Shown here: one piece after another, positions 31,590 to 40,663 of the stretch
How the letters are laid out: each line of letters starts with the position of its first letter
Position numbering within the stretch: the stretch's first letter is position 1
From: Lysinibacillus irui
GTDB lineage: Bacteria; Bacillota; Bacilli; Bacillales_A; Planococcaceae
Direction: 5' to 3'
DNA: 64,000 nucleotides
NCBI RefSeq assembly: GCF_028877475.1
Contig: NZ_CP113527.1
Location: forward strand, 3,403,501-3,467,500
Made by a program: the position numbers and the translations under genes
Notes under the pieces: generated by a model
What the model saw: the letters and a program-made list of their open reading frames with translations, nothing else
The model's database searches: none
What the model was told of the DNA's origin: nothing

Positions 31590-32783
31590 TTAAAGTTTAA
31601 ATACTTTTTCAATTTGTTCGATTGACCAATCTAAATCCTCTTGAGAAATCACTAGTGGTGGTGCAAAACGGATAACTGTATCATGTGTTTCTTTACATAA
31701 TAAGCCTAGTTCTTTTAGTTTTTCACAGTATGGACGAGCAGCCTCTGTTAATTCCATACCGATAAATAAACCACGACCGCGTACTTCTTTAATGACTGGG
31801 TTGTTAATTTCTCTTAATTTACCTTTGAAATATTCGCCAAGCTCATGAGAACGCTCTGCTAATTTTTCATCAAGTAAAACTTTAATAGATGCAATAGAAA
31901 CTGCACATGCTAAAGGATTACCACCAAAAGTTGAACCGTGTGAGCCTGGGTTGAAGACACCTAAGATGCTACGGTTTGCAGCCACACAAGAAATTGGGAA
32001 TACACCGCCACCTAGTGCTTTACCTAGGATGTACATATCTGGCTCTACTTCTTCCCAATCACAAGCAAACATTTTACCAGTACGTGCTAAACCAGCTTGA
32101 ATTTCGTCTGCGATGAATAATACATTGTTTTCACGGCAAAGTTCACGAGCTGCTTTTAAGAAACCTTCTGGAGGAATAACGATACCAGCTTCACCTTGAA
32201 TTGGTTCAATTAAAAATGCAGCAGTATTTGGTGTAATAGCCGCTTTTAATGCTTCAAGATTACCGTAATCTACTAGTTTAACGTTTGGTAACATTGGACC
32301 GAAGCCACGACGGTATTCTTCATCAGAAGATAAAGATACAGCTAGCATAGTACGACCATGGAAGTTACCATTACATGCGATAATTTCAGCTTTACCATCT
32401 TCTACGCCTTTTACATCATATGCCCAACGACGAGCTGCTTTAAACGCAGTCTCTACAGCTTCAGCACCTGTATTCATTGGTAATACCATTTCTTTATTTG
32501 TTAATTTACCTACTAGCTCATACCATTCACCTAGGTTTTCACTGTAAAATGCACGAGAAGTTAACGTTACTTTATCTGCTTGCTCTTTTAAAGCAGCGAT
32601 AATTTTTGGGTGACGATGACCTTGGTTTACAGCTGAATAAGCAGATAACATATCTAAGTATTTGTTGCCCTCTGGATCTTTAACCCAAGCACCCTCAGCC
32701 TCTGAAATTACGATTGGCAGTGGATGATAGTTTGCTGCACCAAAATTTTGCGTTTGTTCAATAACTTGTTGACTTTTTGTCAT
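31590..32783 (-). CDS. rocD: Ornithine aminotransferase RocD
   Basis: PLP enzyme moving the delta-amino group of ornithine to 2-oxoglutarate, giving glutamate semialdehyde and glutamate. The 397-residue class III aminotransferase has NGNFHGRTM, the [13 protein letters not shown] motif with the PLP aspartate, and lysine in ILGKALGGG. Its product is the substrate of the rocA enzyme upstream. The 241 bp before it hold a possible RNA structure (32891-32959). Confidence 0.95.
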   Translation of the reverse strand: MTKSQQVIEQTQNFGAANYHPLPIVISEAEGAWVKDPEGNKYLDMLSAYSAVNQGHRHPKIIAALKEQADKVTLTSRAFYSENLGEWYELVGKLTNKEMVLPMNTGAEAVETAFKAARRWAYDVKGVEDGKAEIIACNGNFHGRTMLAVSLSSDEEYRRGFGPMLPNVKLVDYGNLEALKAAITPNTAAFLIEPIQGEAGIVIPPEGFLKAARELCRENNVLFIADEIQAGLARTGKMFACDWEEVEPDMYILGKALGGGVFPISCVAANRSILGVFNPGSHGSTFGGNPLACAVSIASIKVLLDEKLAERSHELGEYFKGKLREINNPVIKEVRGRGLFIGMELTEAARPYCEKLKELGLLCKETHDTVIRFAPPLVISQEDLDWSIEQIEKVFKL

Positions 32784-32890
32784 ATCCTGTTCTCTCCTAA
32801 CTAAATCATAATAAAAACTCTATGGAAGAAAGGGACTATGTATCTCTATAAGTAGAATGATTAACCAATAATTCAAACGGTAAATTTGTT

Positions 32891-32959
32891 CACTTCTCCA
32901 AAGTAAACTACCATGTCATGTTACGGTTTTAGCCAGAGGTAGCATTACCTGGAGAAGTG
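32891..32959 (-). ncRNA. Candidate structured leader element between rocA and rocD
   Basis: A perfect 10-bp outer stem (CACTTCTCCA 32891-32900 with TGGAGAAGTG 32950-32959) closes about 49 bases. These contain alternative pairings: a CTACC/GGTAG inner helix, or on the minus strand a GGTA-ATGC-TACC hairpin. It lies 108 bp before the rocD start. No T run follows, so it is not an ordinary terminator. It matches no riboswitch I can recall. Confidence 0.45.
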
Positions 32960-33024
32960 TCCCAAATTCATTTGAAATGCCTCAATTTCTACTTATTTGA
33001 ACAGCCCTAACGTCAATTTGAAAA

Positions 33025-34569
33025 TTAAAGCATTTCTGAAGTTGTTTTAGCTTGCATATGCAGTTGTAGGTAGTCTGGACCACCAGCTTTCGAGTCTGTA
33101 CCTGACATGTTAAAGCCACCAAATGGTTGGTAACCTACGATTGCACCTGTACAGCCACGGTTGAAGTAAAGATTTCCTACATGGAATTCTTCACGAGCTT
33201 TTTCTAAATTCATACGGTTCTTCGTGATAACTGCACCTGTTAAGCCGTATTCTGTGTCATTTGCGATGTCAATTGCTTGGTCAAAGTCTTTTGCTTTTGC
33301 AATCGCAACAACTGGTCCGAAGATTTCTTCTTTCATAATACGAGCTGAAGGATCAACGTCAGCGAATACTGTTGGTTGTACGAAGTAACCTACTGAATCG
33401 TCAGCTGTACCACCAGCTACTAGACGGCCTTCGCCTTTACCGATTTCAATGTACTCAGTAATTTTGTTGAAAGCGGCTTGGTCGATAACTGTTGCCATGA
33501 AGTTGCTGAAGTCTGTTGGGTCTCCAACTGTTAAAGCGTTTGTTAATTCAACCACGCGCTCTACTACTTGGTCATACACATCTTCTACGATGACTGCACG
33601 AGAACATGCTGAACATTTTTGACCTGAGAAACCAAATGCTGATTTCACGATCGATTGTGCAGCTAGCTCTAAATCCGCTTCTTTATCGACAACGATTGTA
33701 TCTTTACCGCCCATTTCAGCGATAACACGTTTAATCCAAATTTGACCTTCATTTAACACAGAAGCACGTTGGTTAATACGTAAACCAACATCACGTGAAC
33801 CTGTGAAGCTGATGAAGCGCGTTTTTGGATGATCGACTAAGTAGTCACCTACTTCAGCACCAGAACCTGGTACGAAGTTAACAGCTCCTGCTGGAAGACC
33901 AGCTTCTTCTAATACTTCGATAAATTTATATGCTATAACTGGAGTTGTTGACGCTGGTTTTAATAACACTGTGTTCCCTGTTACTAATGCAGCTACTGTT
34001 GTACCAGCCATGATTGCAAATGGGAAGTTCCAAGGAGAAATCACGATACCGATACCTAATGGAATGTAGTCATAACGGTTGTATTCACCTGGACGGCTTT
34101 CTACTGGGTGGCCATCTTTAATGCGTAGCATTTGGCGACCATAGTATTCCATGAAGTCGATTGCTTCTGCAGTATCTGCATCAGCCTCTGCCCAAGGCTT
34201 ACCAGCTTCTTTTGTTAATAATGCAGAGAATTCATGTTTGCGACGACGGATAATCGCTGCTGCTTTGAAAAGAACGTCTGCACGAATAGCTGGATCAACT
34301 TTTTTCCAAGTCTTAAATGTTTCATCTGCTGCTTGCATTGCTTTTTCAGCTAAATCTTTGCTCGCTTTTGAAACGCGACCAATTACTTCTGTTTTCTTTG
34401 CAGGATTGTACGAAACGATTTTATCTTCAGTTGTAATGCGTTCGCCACCGATAATTAGTGGATAGTCTTGACCTAAGTAACCTTCAACTTTATTTAAAGC
34501 CTCTACATAAGCATTGTAGTTTGCCTCTTGTGAAAAATCTGTGAATGGTTCGTGTTTGTATGGAATCAT
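33025..34569 (-). CDS. rocA: 1-pyrroline-5-carboxylate dehydrogenase RocA
   Basis: Oxidises glutamate semialdehyde to glutamate with NAD. The 514-residue aldehyde dehydrogenase carries [20 protein letters not shown], the catalytic glutamate in VIAEMGGKD and the nucleophile cysteine in [11 protein letters not shown]. The start at 34569 follows GGGAGG; a 39-codon in-frame extension upstream has no ribosome site and runs through the promoter. It diverges from the RocR-like regulator, with palindromic candidate operators between. Confidence 0.95.
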   Translation of the reverse strand: MIPYKHEPFTDFSQEANYNAYVEALNKVEGYLGQDYPLIIGGERITTEDKIVSYNPAKKTEVIGRVSKASKDLAEKAMQAADETFKTWKKVDPAIRADVLFKAAAIIRRRKHEFSALLTKEAGKPWAEADADTAEAIDFMEYYGRQMLRIKDGHPVESRPGEYNRYDYIPLGIGIVISPWNFPFAIMAGTTVAALVTGNTVLLKPASTTPVIAYKFIEVLEEAGLPAGAVNFVPGSGAEVGDYLVDHPKTRFISFTGSRDVGLRINQRASVLNEGQIWIKRVIAEMGGKDTIVVDKEADLELAAQSIVKSAFGFSGQKCSACSRAVIVEDVYDQVVERVVELTNALTVGDPTDFSNFMATVIDQAAFNKITEYIEIGKGEGRLVAGGTADDSVGYFVQPTVFADVDPSARIMKEEIFGPVVAIAKAKDFDQAIDIANDTEYGLTGAVITKNRMNLEKAREEFHVGNLYFNRGCTGAIVGYQPFGGFNMSGTDSKAGGPDYLQLHMQAKTTSEML

Positions 34570-34616
34570 ACTTAATCCTCCCTTGTGAGATCTATTTGGG
34601 TATGCAAAAAACATTG

Positions 34617-34635
34617 ACGCAAAATATCTTTGCGT
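34617..34635. promoter_or_regulatory. Palindromic RocR-type operator, distal
   Basis: Perfect 7+5+7 palindrome ACGCAAA-N5-TTTGCGT between rocA and the regulator gene. It resembles the ATGCAAAA/TTTTGCAT sites I recall for B. subtilis RocR. Confidence 0.65.
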
Positions 34636-34654
34636 ATAAAATATTCTTACACTT

Positions 34655-34679
34655 ATTATAATGCAAAATTTCGTTGCAT
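34655..34679. promoter_or_regulatory. rocA -10 region with adjoining palindromic operator
   Basis: ATGCAA-N7-TTGCAT at 34661-34679 directly abuts ATTATAAT (34655-34662), which reads TATAAT on both strands. For rocA the operator therefore sits where the -35 box should be, and no good -35 is present. No -24/-12 (GG-N10-GC) element is visible. Confidence 0.65.
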
Positions 34680-34714
34680 ATTTCAAGTAAAAAATTTTTG
34701 AGGTGCACTTTTTT

Positions 34715-36022
34715 ATGAAAATTTCTGAACCTTTACTACCTTTTTATGAGTTTATTGCAACAAATGTATCCGTTGGTATTCATGCAGTAGACCTATCTGG
34801 TAAAACAATTATTTACAACACAAAAATGAAAGAAATTGAAGGATTTCATTTTGATGAACTTGCAGATCGTTCGATTATTGAAATGTTTTCCTTCCGTCAA
34901 CACGAAAGTACATTAATGCGTGTTTTACAAACAGGAAAAAAAGAAATCAATGTAAAACAATCCTATTGGAATAAAAATGGCCATGAAATTACAACAATCA
35001 ATGATACTTTTCCACTTTTTGTTGAAGGTAAGCTGATTGGAGCAATCGAATTTGCTCGTGATATTACTTCTTTGGAAAAGCTTGTTTATCAACCCCTTCG
35101 TCGTTACGATGAACCCCTAACATTTGATATGATTAAAGCTGACTCTGAAGCAATGAAGCAGGTGATCGAGAACGCTAAAAAAGCTGCTGCCGTAAAATTA
35201 CCTGTCTTATTAATTGGCGAATCGGGCACTGGGAAAGATTTAGTTGCTGAAGGTATTCACCATGCTGCTTCTCCGGATCCTGACGCCTTCGTAACACTCG
35301 TTAGTCGCCGCTCAGCTCAATCGGTTCTTGATAAATTACAACAGCTTTTAGAAGAAGATAAAGAGTATACCTTTTTCTTTGAACGCATAGATTTTCTGAG
35401 CTTAGACATTCAAGAGCAGCTGTTAGATATACTACAATCGCTTCCCCAGTCCAAATATATGCTGATTGGAAGTGTAGGTAGTGACCCTATTACATTGATT
35501 GCCGAGAAAAAGCTGTCAAAGTCTCTTTATTATTTCTTTGCAACAATGGCTATTACCATTCCTAATTTAACGGATCGAAAAGAAGATATTCTTCCATTTG
35601 TCGAAGATTATTTTAGTCGACATCGAGAACGATTTGCCTCACAAGTCACTGAACTTGCACCAGATGTACAAGAATTATTTTTACAATATGATTGGCCAGG
35701 TAATTTAAAGGAACTTGAGCTACTACTCGATGAAATTGTGTCCTTTATGACAACGGAGTCCACTGTTACTTCAGATTTATTGCCTTTACATTTCCGCTTC
35801 AAAGTACAACAGCAAGACACAAACAATCGAGAGCCCGAGTTCTTTATGTTTCATCAAAATCATAATGTCATGCCGCTTGATGCTTATTTGCGTGAAGCCG
35901 AATCATATTATGTGCAAAATGTCTTAAATTTATATGAGGGCAATATTACAAAGGCAGCAAATGCGCTTGGAATGAGCCGACAAAACCTACAATATCGAAT
36001 TCGCAAACTAAAAAAACAATAG
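34715..36022 (+). CDS. RocR-like transcriptional activator with degenerate AAA+ domain
   Basis: Probable regulator of the divergent roc genes, 435 residues. An N-terminal PAS-like sensor (about 10-120) is followed by an AAA+ domain with an intact Walker A (GESGTGKD, 168-175) and a Fis-type helix-turn-helix at the end ([19 protein letters not shown]). The stretch that should hold GAFTGA, needed to contact sigma-54, is missing: about 40 residues are replaced by a short linker. The Walker B region reads FFFERID instead of a hydrophobic-DE form. It probably does not act through sigma-54. ATG 34715 is chosen because GAGGTG lies 9 bases upstream. Confidence 0.85.
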   Translation: MKISEPLLPFYEFIATNVSVGIHAVDLSGKTIIYNTKMKEIEGFHFDELADRSIIEMFSFRQHESTLMRVLQTGKKEINVKQSYWNKNGHEITTINDTFPLFVEGKLIGAIEFARDITSLEKLVYQPLRRYDEPLTFDMIKADSEAMKQVIENAKKAAAVKLPVLLIGESGTGKDLVAEGIHHAASPDPDAFVTLVSRRSAQSVLDKLQQLLEEDKEYTFFFERIDFLSLDIQEQLLDILQSLPQSKYMLIGSVGSDPITLIAEKKLSKSLYYFFATMAITIPNLTDRKEDILPFVEDYFSRHRERFASQVTELAPDVQELFLQYDWPGNLKELELLLDEIVSFMTTESTVTSDLLPLHFRFKVQQQDTNNREPEFFMFHQNHNVMPLDAYLREAESYYVQNVLNLYEGNITKAANALGMSRQNLQYRIRKLKKQ

Positions 36023-36065
36023 TAAAAAAACGAGGATACCTTCATTCGAAAGTATCCTCGTTTTC
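36023..36065. terminator. Bidirectional terminator
   Basis: Stem AACGAGGATAC/GTATCCTCGTT with A and T runs on the two sides, between the RocR-like gene and yugI. Confidence 0.9.
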
Positions 36066-36443
36066 TTATTGACCGGATTGTTCAATCCAGTCCTGTAATT
36101 TATCTTTTAAGGAATTAAAACCATTTGCATCCGATTCATCTACACGGTCCTGCAATGATTTGCGTGGTGGTGCATCTTTTTTTCTTACTGTTGCTGGGCG
36201 ATCCTGTAGCGCTCTCATCGATAAACTTATCTTTTCGGCCTCTTCATCGATTTCAAGTATCTTAACCTCTACTTCTTGCCCAACAGCTAAAAATTCACTA
36301 ACGTCCTTCACAAAGCCGTATGTTATTTCCGAAATATGCACAAGGCCTTGCGTATTGTCATCTAATGCAACAAATGCACCGTATGGTTGAATACCTGTAA
36401 CTTTTCCGGTCAACACGTCTCCTAATTCATATTTTTTTACCAT
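36066..36443 (-). CDS. yugI: S1-domain RNA-binding protein, general stress protein 13 type
   Basis: Small 125-residue protein with one S1 OB-fold (about 5-75: LGDVLTGKVTGIQPYGAFV and GLVHISEI are typical), plus a basic and acidic tail. It matches B. subtilis YugI/GSP13 in size and sequence. It is thought to bind RNA or ribosomes; the exact role is unknown. The ribosome site is weak. Confidence 0.88.
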   Translation of the reverse strand: MVKKYELGDVLTGKVTGIQPYGAFVALDDNTQGLVHISEITYGFVKDVSEFLAVGQEVEVKILEIDEEAEKISLSMRALQDRPATVRKKDAPPRKSLQDRVDESDANGFNSLKDKLQDWIEQSGQ

Positions 36444-36527
36444 AACCTTTGCCCACTTTCTATTTGTTTGCTACGTATATATCGCTTAAATTATAACATA
36501 CGAGTAAAAACGGGGCAAAAAATCTCC

Positions 36528-38171
36528 TTACTCGGAAATGGCTGTAATGATGCAACGTTTTTCACCTTTTCCTGTAGTCACTGTACCTAACTGGAAGGTT
36601 ACATGCTGACCAATTAGTTGAACTGATTCTGGCTTAACACCAGCTTTAATGGTTGTATGAGAGGCATCTGTTGCATAAAGAATTGTAAAATGTTCCATCC
36701 CATCAAATGGAGACACTTTACTTAAATCGACATCTTGAGATAGTAACTGCTTAGCTGTTTCTTGATCACCTTTACCTTGTGCATATAAGAATAGGCTTAC
36801 AACGTTTATTGGGTTCAATGATTCTAGAATGCTATCATCTTTACTTGTTATATAGGCATTGTAAAGGGATTCAGTTTGATAAATCCATCGAAAATCAATA
36901 CGCAAACTTGTTGCACCATCTTCTGATTGTCTGTAGACATCATTACTTAAACGAGAAAGCTCTATCCCAATATCCTGTTTTGTTAGCTGATCTAGTGTTT
37001 TGGATTTCCCACTTCCCTTAAATTCTTCAACGATGAATTGTGCGGTCAAGCGCATCGATTCTCCATACTTCCCATTTGCCGTATCCTTTAATAGCTTTAT
37101 ATGTTCGGGTGAGTATCTCATTTTGTCATCAATACCTTTTAATAATACAAGCCAGGCATTTTCGAACTCTTTGTTTAAATTTCGCAATAGGTTATCGAGT
37201 CCTGATGTTGATAGGTCATTTACTAATGTTCTTTCGTATAACTTTAAAATACGAGCAGATTCTTCTGCAGAAAATCGTAAATCCTCACCATTGAATAAAG
37301 AGCCCATAGCTAAATATTTAAAATAACCTAATACATCAGGATGAAGACGGTCAATAGATACTGGTGCATCCTTCATAAAAATGGGATTTGTTCTAAAACT
37401 ATAGTTTTGTCCATCATAAGACAACTCAAAATATTGTTTTTTGGCCGTTGCAATTAACTGATTTAGCTCTTTAGGATAATCGTTCTTTTTTTGTGACAAC
37501 ATTGTATTATAGTGGGAAAGCTCATTTGTATAATATTGTAAAACACCTTTCGTTGGGTAGTAATATTTGCTAAAGAAATATCTAGACTCGCCAAATGACA
37601 TCGGTTTTTTGTTCTTCTCAATTCGCTCAATCATTTCTCGAGGTGTTTGCAAACTATCTAGTATTTCTTGCTCTAACTGCGTTAAATATTTTGAATCATA
37701 AGCCATTCTATTTAACACTATTTTTTTATTTTTAGCTTTATCATTGTATATATAGTCCGCCGTTTCAACAAACGAAAGTTTCTTAAAGTCATCCTCAGGT
37801 ATATTCAACTCAATGCGTGTTTTTTCACGTTTCTCTTGATACTTCTTTTGTAAACTAGAGAACCACTCTTCATAGCTGCTTTCAATCTTTTCTTCATCTG
37901 ACTGAACGAATGCTGAAGGATACATATAAGACGAAATTAAAATACCTACCAAGAGCACACTGGCAATGCTAGCGATCCATACAGCCGTTTTTTGCCACTT
38001 TGCAGAAGGCTTTTGAGCCATATTGACGCTTTCTAAAGATTCTCTTGCGTAATCCTCGGCATCAATTTGCTGAAGAACTCGTTGTGGATCTAACTGTGAT
38101 TCCATTTGCTCATAGGATTTATTCAGTAGTGCCATACGTTGCTCAAATTGCTTATCATCCATTTTCAACAC
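36528..38171 (-). CDS. Membrane-anchored protein paired with the ECF sigma factor (putative anti-sigma)
   Basis: The 547-residue protein has a cytoplasmic N-terminus of about 55 residues, one membrane helix (about 60-82) and a large extracytoplasmic region with no domain I recognise. The layout and the 17-bp overlap with the sigma gene suggest a regulator of that sigma factor, but the N-terminus lacks a clear zinc-finger anti-sigma motif (HxxxCxxC). Start codon is ambiguous: GTG 38171, TTG 38168 or ATG 38162, all after AGGAGG. It could instead be an envelope-stress sensor. Confidence 0.7.
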   Translation of the reverse strand: MLKMDDKQFEQRMALLNKSYEQMESQLDPQRVLQQIDAEDYARESLESVNMAQKPSAKWQKTAVWIASIASVLLVGILISSYMYPSAFVQSDEEKIESSYEEWFSSLQKKYQEKREKTRIELNIPEDDFKKLSFVETADYIYNDKAKNKKIVLNRMAYDSKYLTQLEQEILDSLQTPREMIERIEKNKKPMSFGESRYFFSKYYYPTKGVLQYYTNELSHYNTMLSQKKNDYPKELNQLIATAKKQYFELSYDGQNYSFRTNPIFMKDAPVSIDRLHPDVLGYFKYLAMGSLFNGEDLRFSAEESARILKLYERTLVNDLSTSGLDNLLRNLNKEFENAWLVLLKGIDDKMRYSPEHIKLLKDTANGKYGESMRLTAQFIVEEFKGSGKSKTLDQLTKQDIGIELSRLSNDVYRQSEDGATSLRIDFRWIYQTESLYNAYITSKDDSILESLNPINVVSLFLYAQGKGDQETAKQLLSQDVDLSKVSPFDGMEHFTILYATDASHTTIKAGVKPESVQLIGQHVTFQLGTVTTGKGEKRCIITAISE

Positions 38172-38706
38172 TCCCCTCCTGCATTAACGCTGCCTTTAGC
38201 TTTTCTTTCGCACGTAATAATCGCACTTTGACCGTAGATAATGAAATATTTAAGACTTCAGCGATTTCTTCGTATTTTAATTCGTGGAAATAATACAAGA
38301 CGAGAGGATAACGGTATTTTTCATCAAGAGCTTGAATAGCACTGTGTAGATGCCTGTCCTCTTCGAACAAAAGTACATTATCTTCTGCTGATGAATAGGC
38401 ATTTTGTTGCTGAGCATGGAGTTTGTCCTCTTTTGCCTGCTGTCGTTGTTCCTTCCGATAGTAATCACGTGTTGCATTTAAAGTGATTTTATAAAGCCAC
38501 GTTGTAAATCGATCCTGTTTAAATTGATGTAAAAACCGATACAGTTTCACAAATACTTCCTGTGAAACATCAGCTAAATCATTTGTATGTACACCACATT
38601 GAAAGGCAAACTTTTCAACGGTTCGTTGATGAATGCGGATAAGTTCAATATAAGCATCTTTATCCCCTTGCTGTGCCCTCGCTATTAACTCAGCTTCCGT
38701 CAACAT
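38155..38706 (-). CDS. ECF-family RNA polymerase sigma factor
   Basis: The 183-residue protein has sigma region 2 (about 10-80: DLADVSQEVFVKLYRFLHQF) and region 4 (about 120-175: ALDEKYRYPLVLYYFHELKYEEIAEVLN, here cited in part, with a helix-turn-helix STVKVRLLRAKEKL). The start is ATG 38706, behind AAGGAGGG. It is followed by an overlapping membrane protein gene, a typical sigma/anti-sigma pair. An ECF-like promoter lies directly upstream, so it is probably autoregulated. The subgroup is not determined. Confidence 0.9.
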   Translation of the reverse strand: MLTEAELIARAQQGDKDAYIELIRIHQRTVEKFAFQCGVHTNDLADVSQEVFVKLYRFLHQFKQDRFTTWLYKITLNATRDYYRKEQRQQAKEDKLHAQQQNAYSSAEDNVLLFEEDRHLHSAIQALDEKYRYPLVLYYFHELKYEEIAEVLNISLSTVKVRLLRAKEKLKAALMQEGSVENG

Positions 38707-38725
38707 GATCCCTCCTTTTGTTAAT

Positions 38726-38754
38726 GGAACGAAACTTCTCATCCAATTGTTACA
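38726..38754 (-). promoter_or_regulatory. Candidate ECF-type autoregulatory promoter
   Basis: On the minus strand TGTAAC (38749-38754), 17-bp spacer, CGTTCC (38726-38731). An AAC-containing -35 and CGT-containing -10 are the general pattern of Bacillus ECF promoters. The transcript would start just before the ribosome site. Confidence 0.5.
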
Positions 38755-38912
38755 AACTTTTACTCAAAAAGGAGTACCTTCCTAATAAGTTACCAGTCTA
38801 GTTCCTATCCACTGGGAATGAACAAATAGCCATCATCAATATTCTGATAATAGCTTGTGTTATGCGAATATTGAGGTAAAATAAAACTTTAGTATAAGGA
38901 GGATTTATTTTC

Positions 38913-40253
38913 GTGTCATCGAGAGATCAATTTACAACTAAAATTGGGTTTATATTAGCTGCTGCAGGAAGTGCAATTGGGCTAGGGGCCATTTGGAAAT
39001 TTCCTTATATGGCAGGTACAAATGGCGGCAGTGTCTTTATTTTATTATTTATTTTATGTACATTCTTTATTGGCTTACCAGTGCTCATAGCAGAGTTTAT
39101 GATTGGTCGACGAGGGCAAAAAGATGCTGTTACATCATTTAAGGAACAAGCACCAGGAAAGCCTTGGTATTTAATTGGCTGGGGCGGTATGGTGATTGCG
39201 GGCCTTATTTTATCATTTTATAGTGTTGTTGGTGGATGGATTTTAAGCTACTTAGCACGCGCCATTTCGTTTAAGCTGACGAATGCTAATTCAGACATCA
39301 ACTACGCTGATTTATTTGGCACTATTATTTCCAGCCCAATTGAAGCAGTGCTTGTACAAGGACTATTTATGTTGCTAACAGTGGTCATTGTGTCAGCAGG
39401 TATTAAGGGTGGAATCGAAAAAGCAAGCACATGGATGATGCCTCTACTCTTCATTTTCTTTATTGTGTTAGTGATACGCTCCTTAACTTTAGATGGAGCA
39501 ATGGAAGGCGTTAAATTTATGTTTGTACCTGATTGGTCTTACTTTAACGCTGAAACGTTTTTAATGGCATTAGGACAAGCATTCTTCTCACTAAGTGTAG
39601 GTATTGCTGTAATGATTACTTATGCCTCCTACTTGTCTAAAACCGAGAAGATTGGTAACTCTGCGATTAATGTTGCATCCATGAACATTATCATCTCTTT
39701 ACTAGCGGGTCTTGTTATTTTCCCTGCAGTATTTGCGCTTGGCTATACGCCCGATCAAGGGCCGGGTCTCGTATTTATTATTTTGCCAGCTGTCTTCGAG
39801 CAGTTACCTCTTGGTGGTCTTTTCTTAACAATCTTCTTTATCCTATTACTTTTTGCTACAGTCACTTCTTCCATTTCCATGTTAGAAATAGTGGTGGCCA
39901 TTGCGATTGGAGACAAACCTGAAAAGCGTAAAAAGATTGCTTGGATTGGCGGCATTATCATTTTCATCTTCGGTATTCCAAGTGCGCTATCATTTGGTAT
40001 ATTATCCGATATAAAAATTTTAGACCGCTCTATTTTTGACTTTGTTGATTTTATGACAAACAGCATAGGCATGCCTATTGGAGCCTTTTTAATTTCTATC
40101 TTTGCAGGTTATTATTATACAAAGGATATTTCGCGTAAGGAATTGGCTGCATCTAGCTTCATGTTTACTATTTGGTTCATGTTAATTCGTTACGTTTCCC
40201 CTATTGCTATATTCATTATTTTCATTCAGGGAATCCTACCTTTATTTAAATAA
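38913..40253 (+). CDS. Sodium:neurotransmitter symporter (NSS) family transporter
   Basis: Sodium-coupled importer of amino acids or related compounds, 446 residues with about eleven or twelve membrane helices. The N-terminal signature FILAAAGSAIGLGAIWKFPY includes the helix-1 Na+/substrate site and the conserved W-x-FPY. The start is GTG 38913, with AAGGAGG upstream. The substrate cannot be read from sequence. It stands alone with its own terminator. Confidence 0.92.
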   Translation: MSSRDQFTTKIGFILAAAGSAIGLGAIWKFPYMAGTNGGSVFILLFILCTFFIGLPVLIAEFMIGRRGQKDAVTSFKEQAPGKPWYLIGWGGMVIAGLILSFYSVVGGWILSYLARAISFKLTNANSDINYADLFGTIISSPIEAVLVQGLFMLLTVVIVSAGIKGGIEKASTWMMPLLFIFFIVLVIRSLTLDGAMEGVKFMFVPDWSYFNAETFLMALGQAFFSLSVGIAVMITYASYLSKTEKIGNSAINVASMNIIISLLAGLVIFPAVFALGYTPDQGPGLVFIILPAVFEQLPLGGLFLTIFFILLLFATVTSSISMLEIVVAIAIGDKPEKRKKIAWIGGIIIFIFGIPSALSFGILSDIKILDRSIFDFVDFMTNSIGMPIGAFLISIFAGYYYTKDISRKELAASSFMFTIWFMLIRYVSPIAIFIIFIQGILPLFK

Positions 40254-40275
40254 GAAGTGGCCTCAAATATGCAAT

Positions 40276-40311
40276 AAAAAAGAGGTTGTCCCATGACAAC
40301 CCCTTTTTTAT
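40276..40311. terminator. Terminator between convergent genes
   Basis: Stem GGTTGTC/GACAACC (40284-40301), A run left and T run right. Confidence 0.88.
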
Positions 40312-40330
40312 AAGAAAAATGCAAAATATT

Positions 40331-40600
40331 TTAGATAATACATTTTGCTTCAAATTTAATCGCAATCAGTTTATAAGAAATGGCTACACAATCTTCAAAC
40401 GGTATCCATTGTTCAAACGAATGCTCATATGTTTCTTGAATTACTTTTGCAAGAGTTGAAGGATCATCAATTCCTTGCAATGCCGCTACAACATCTGCTG
40501 TTTCCGTATCATAATGGTCTGGACCTAAGTGGAATGGATCCCACTCCTCTAGCAGATGGACAGCTGCTTGATTCATTTTTATATTTTCCAAAATACTCAC
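40331..40600 (-). CDS. yugE: DUF1871-family protein (YugE-like)
   Basis: The 89-residue soluble protein resembles B. subtilis YugE: LLEEWDPF, YDTETADVVAAL and HSFEQWIPFEDC are the recognisable segments. Its function is unknown. The GTG start has AAAGGA six bases upstream; an internal ATG at 40576 is an alternative. Vicinity of yugI and a patB-like gene also recalls the B. subtilis yug region. Confidence 0.75.
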   Translation of the reverse strand: MSILENIKMNQAAVHLLEEWDPFHLGPDHYDTETADVVAALQGIDDPSTLAKVIQETYEHSFEQWIPFEDCVAISYKLIAIKFEAKCII

Positions 40601-40663
40601 CTATTATCCTTTGATCATACTCGTATGATACCATAGTAAATAAAAAAGAAAAGAGTGATTTGC

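Noticed and set aside
33025..34686. Longer rocA start at 34686
   Set aside because: The extra 39 codons run through the palindromic operators and lack a ribosome site; GGGAGG supports 34569.
34570..34714. Sigma-54 promoter for rocA
   Set aside because: No GG-N10-GC element is visible; TATAAT beside the palindrome fits sigma-A better.
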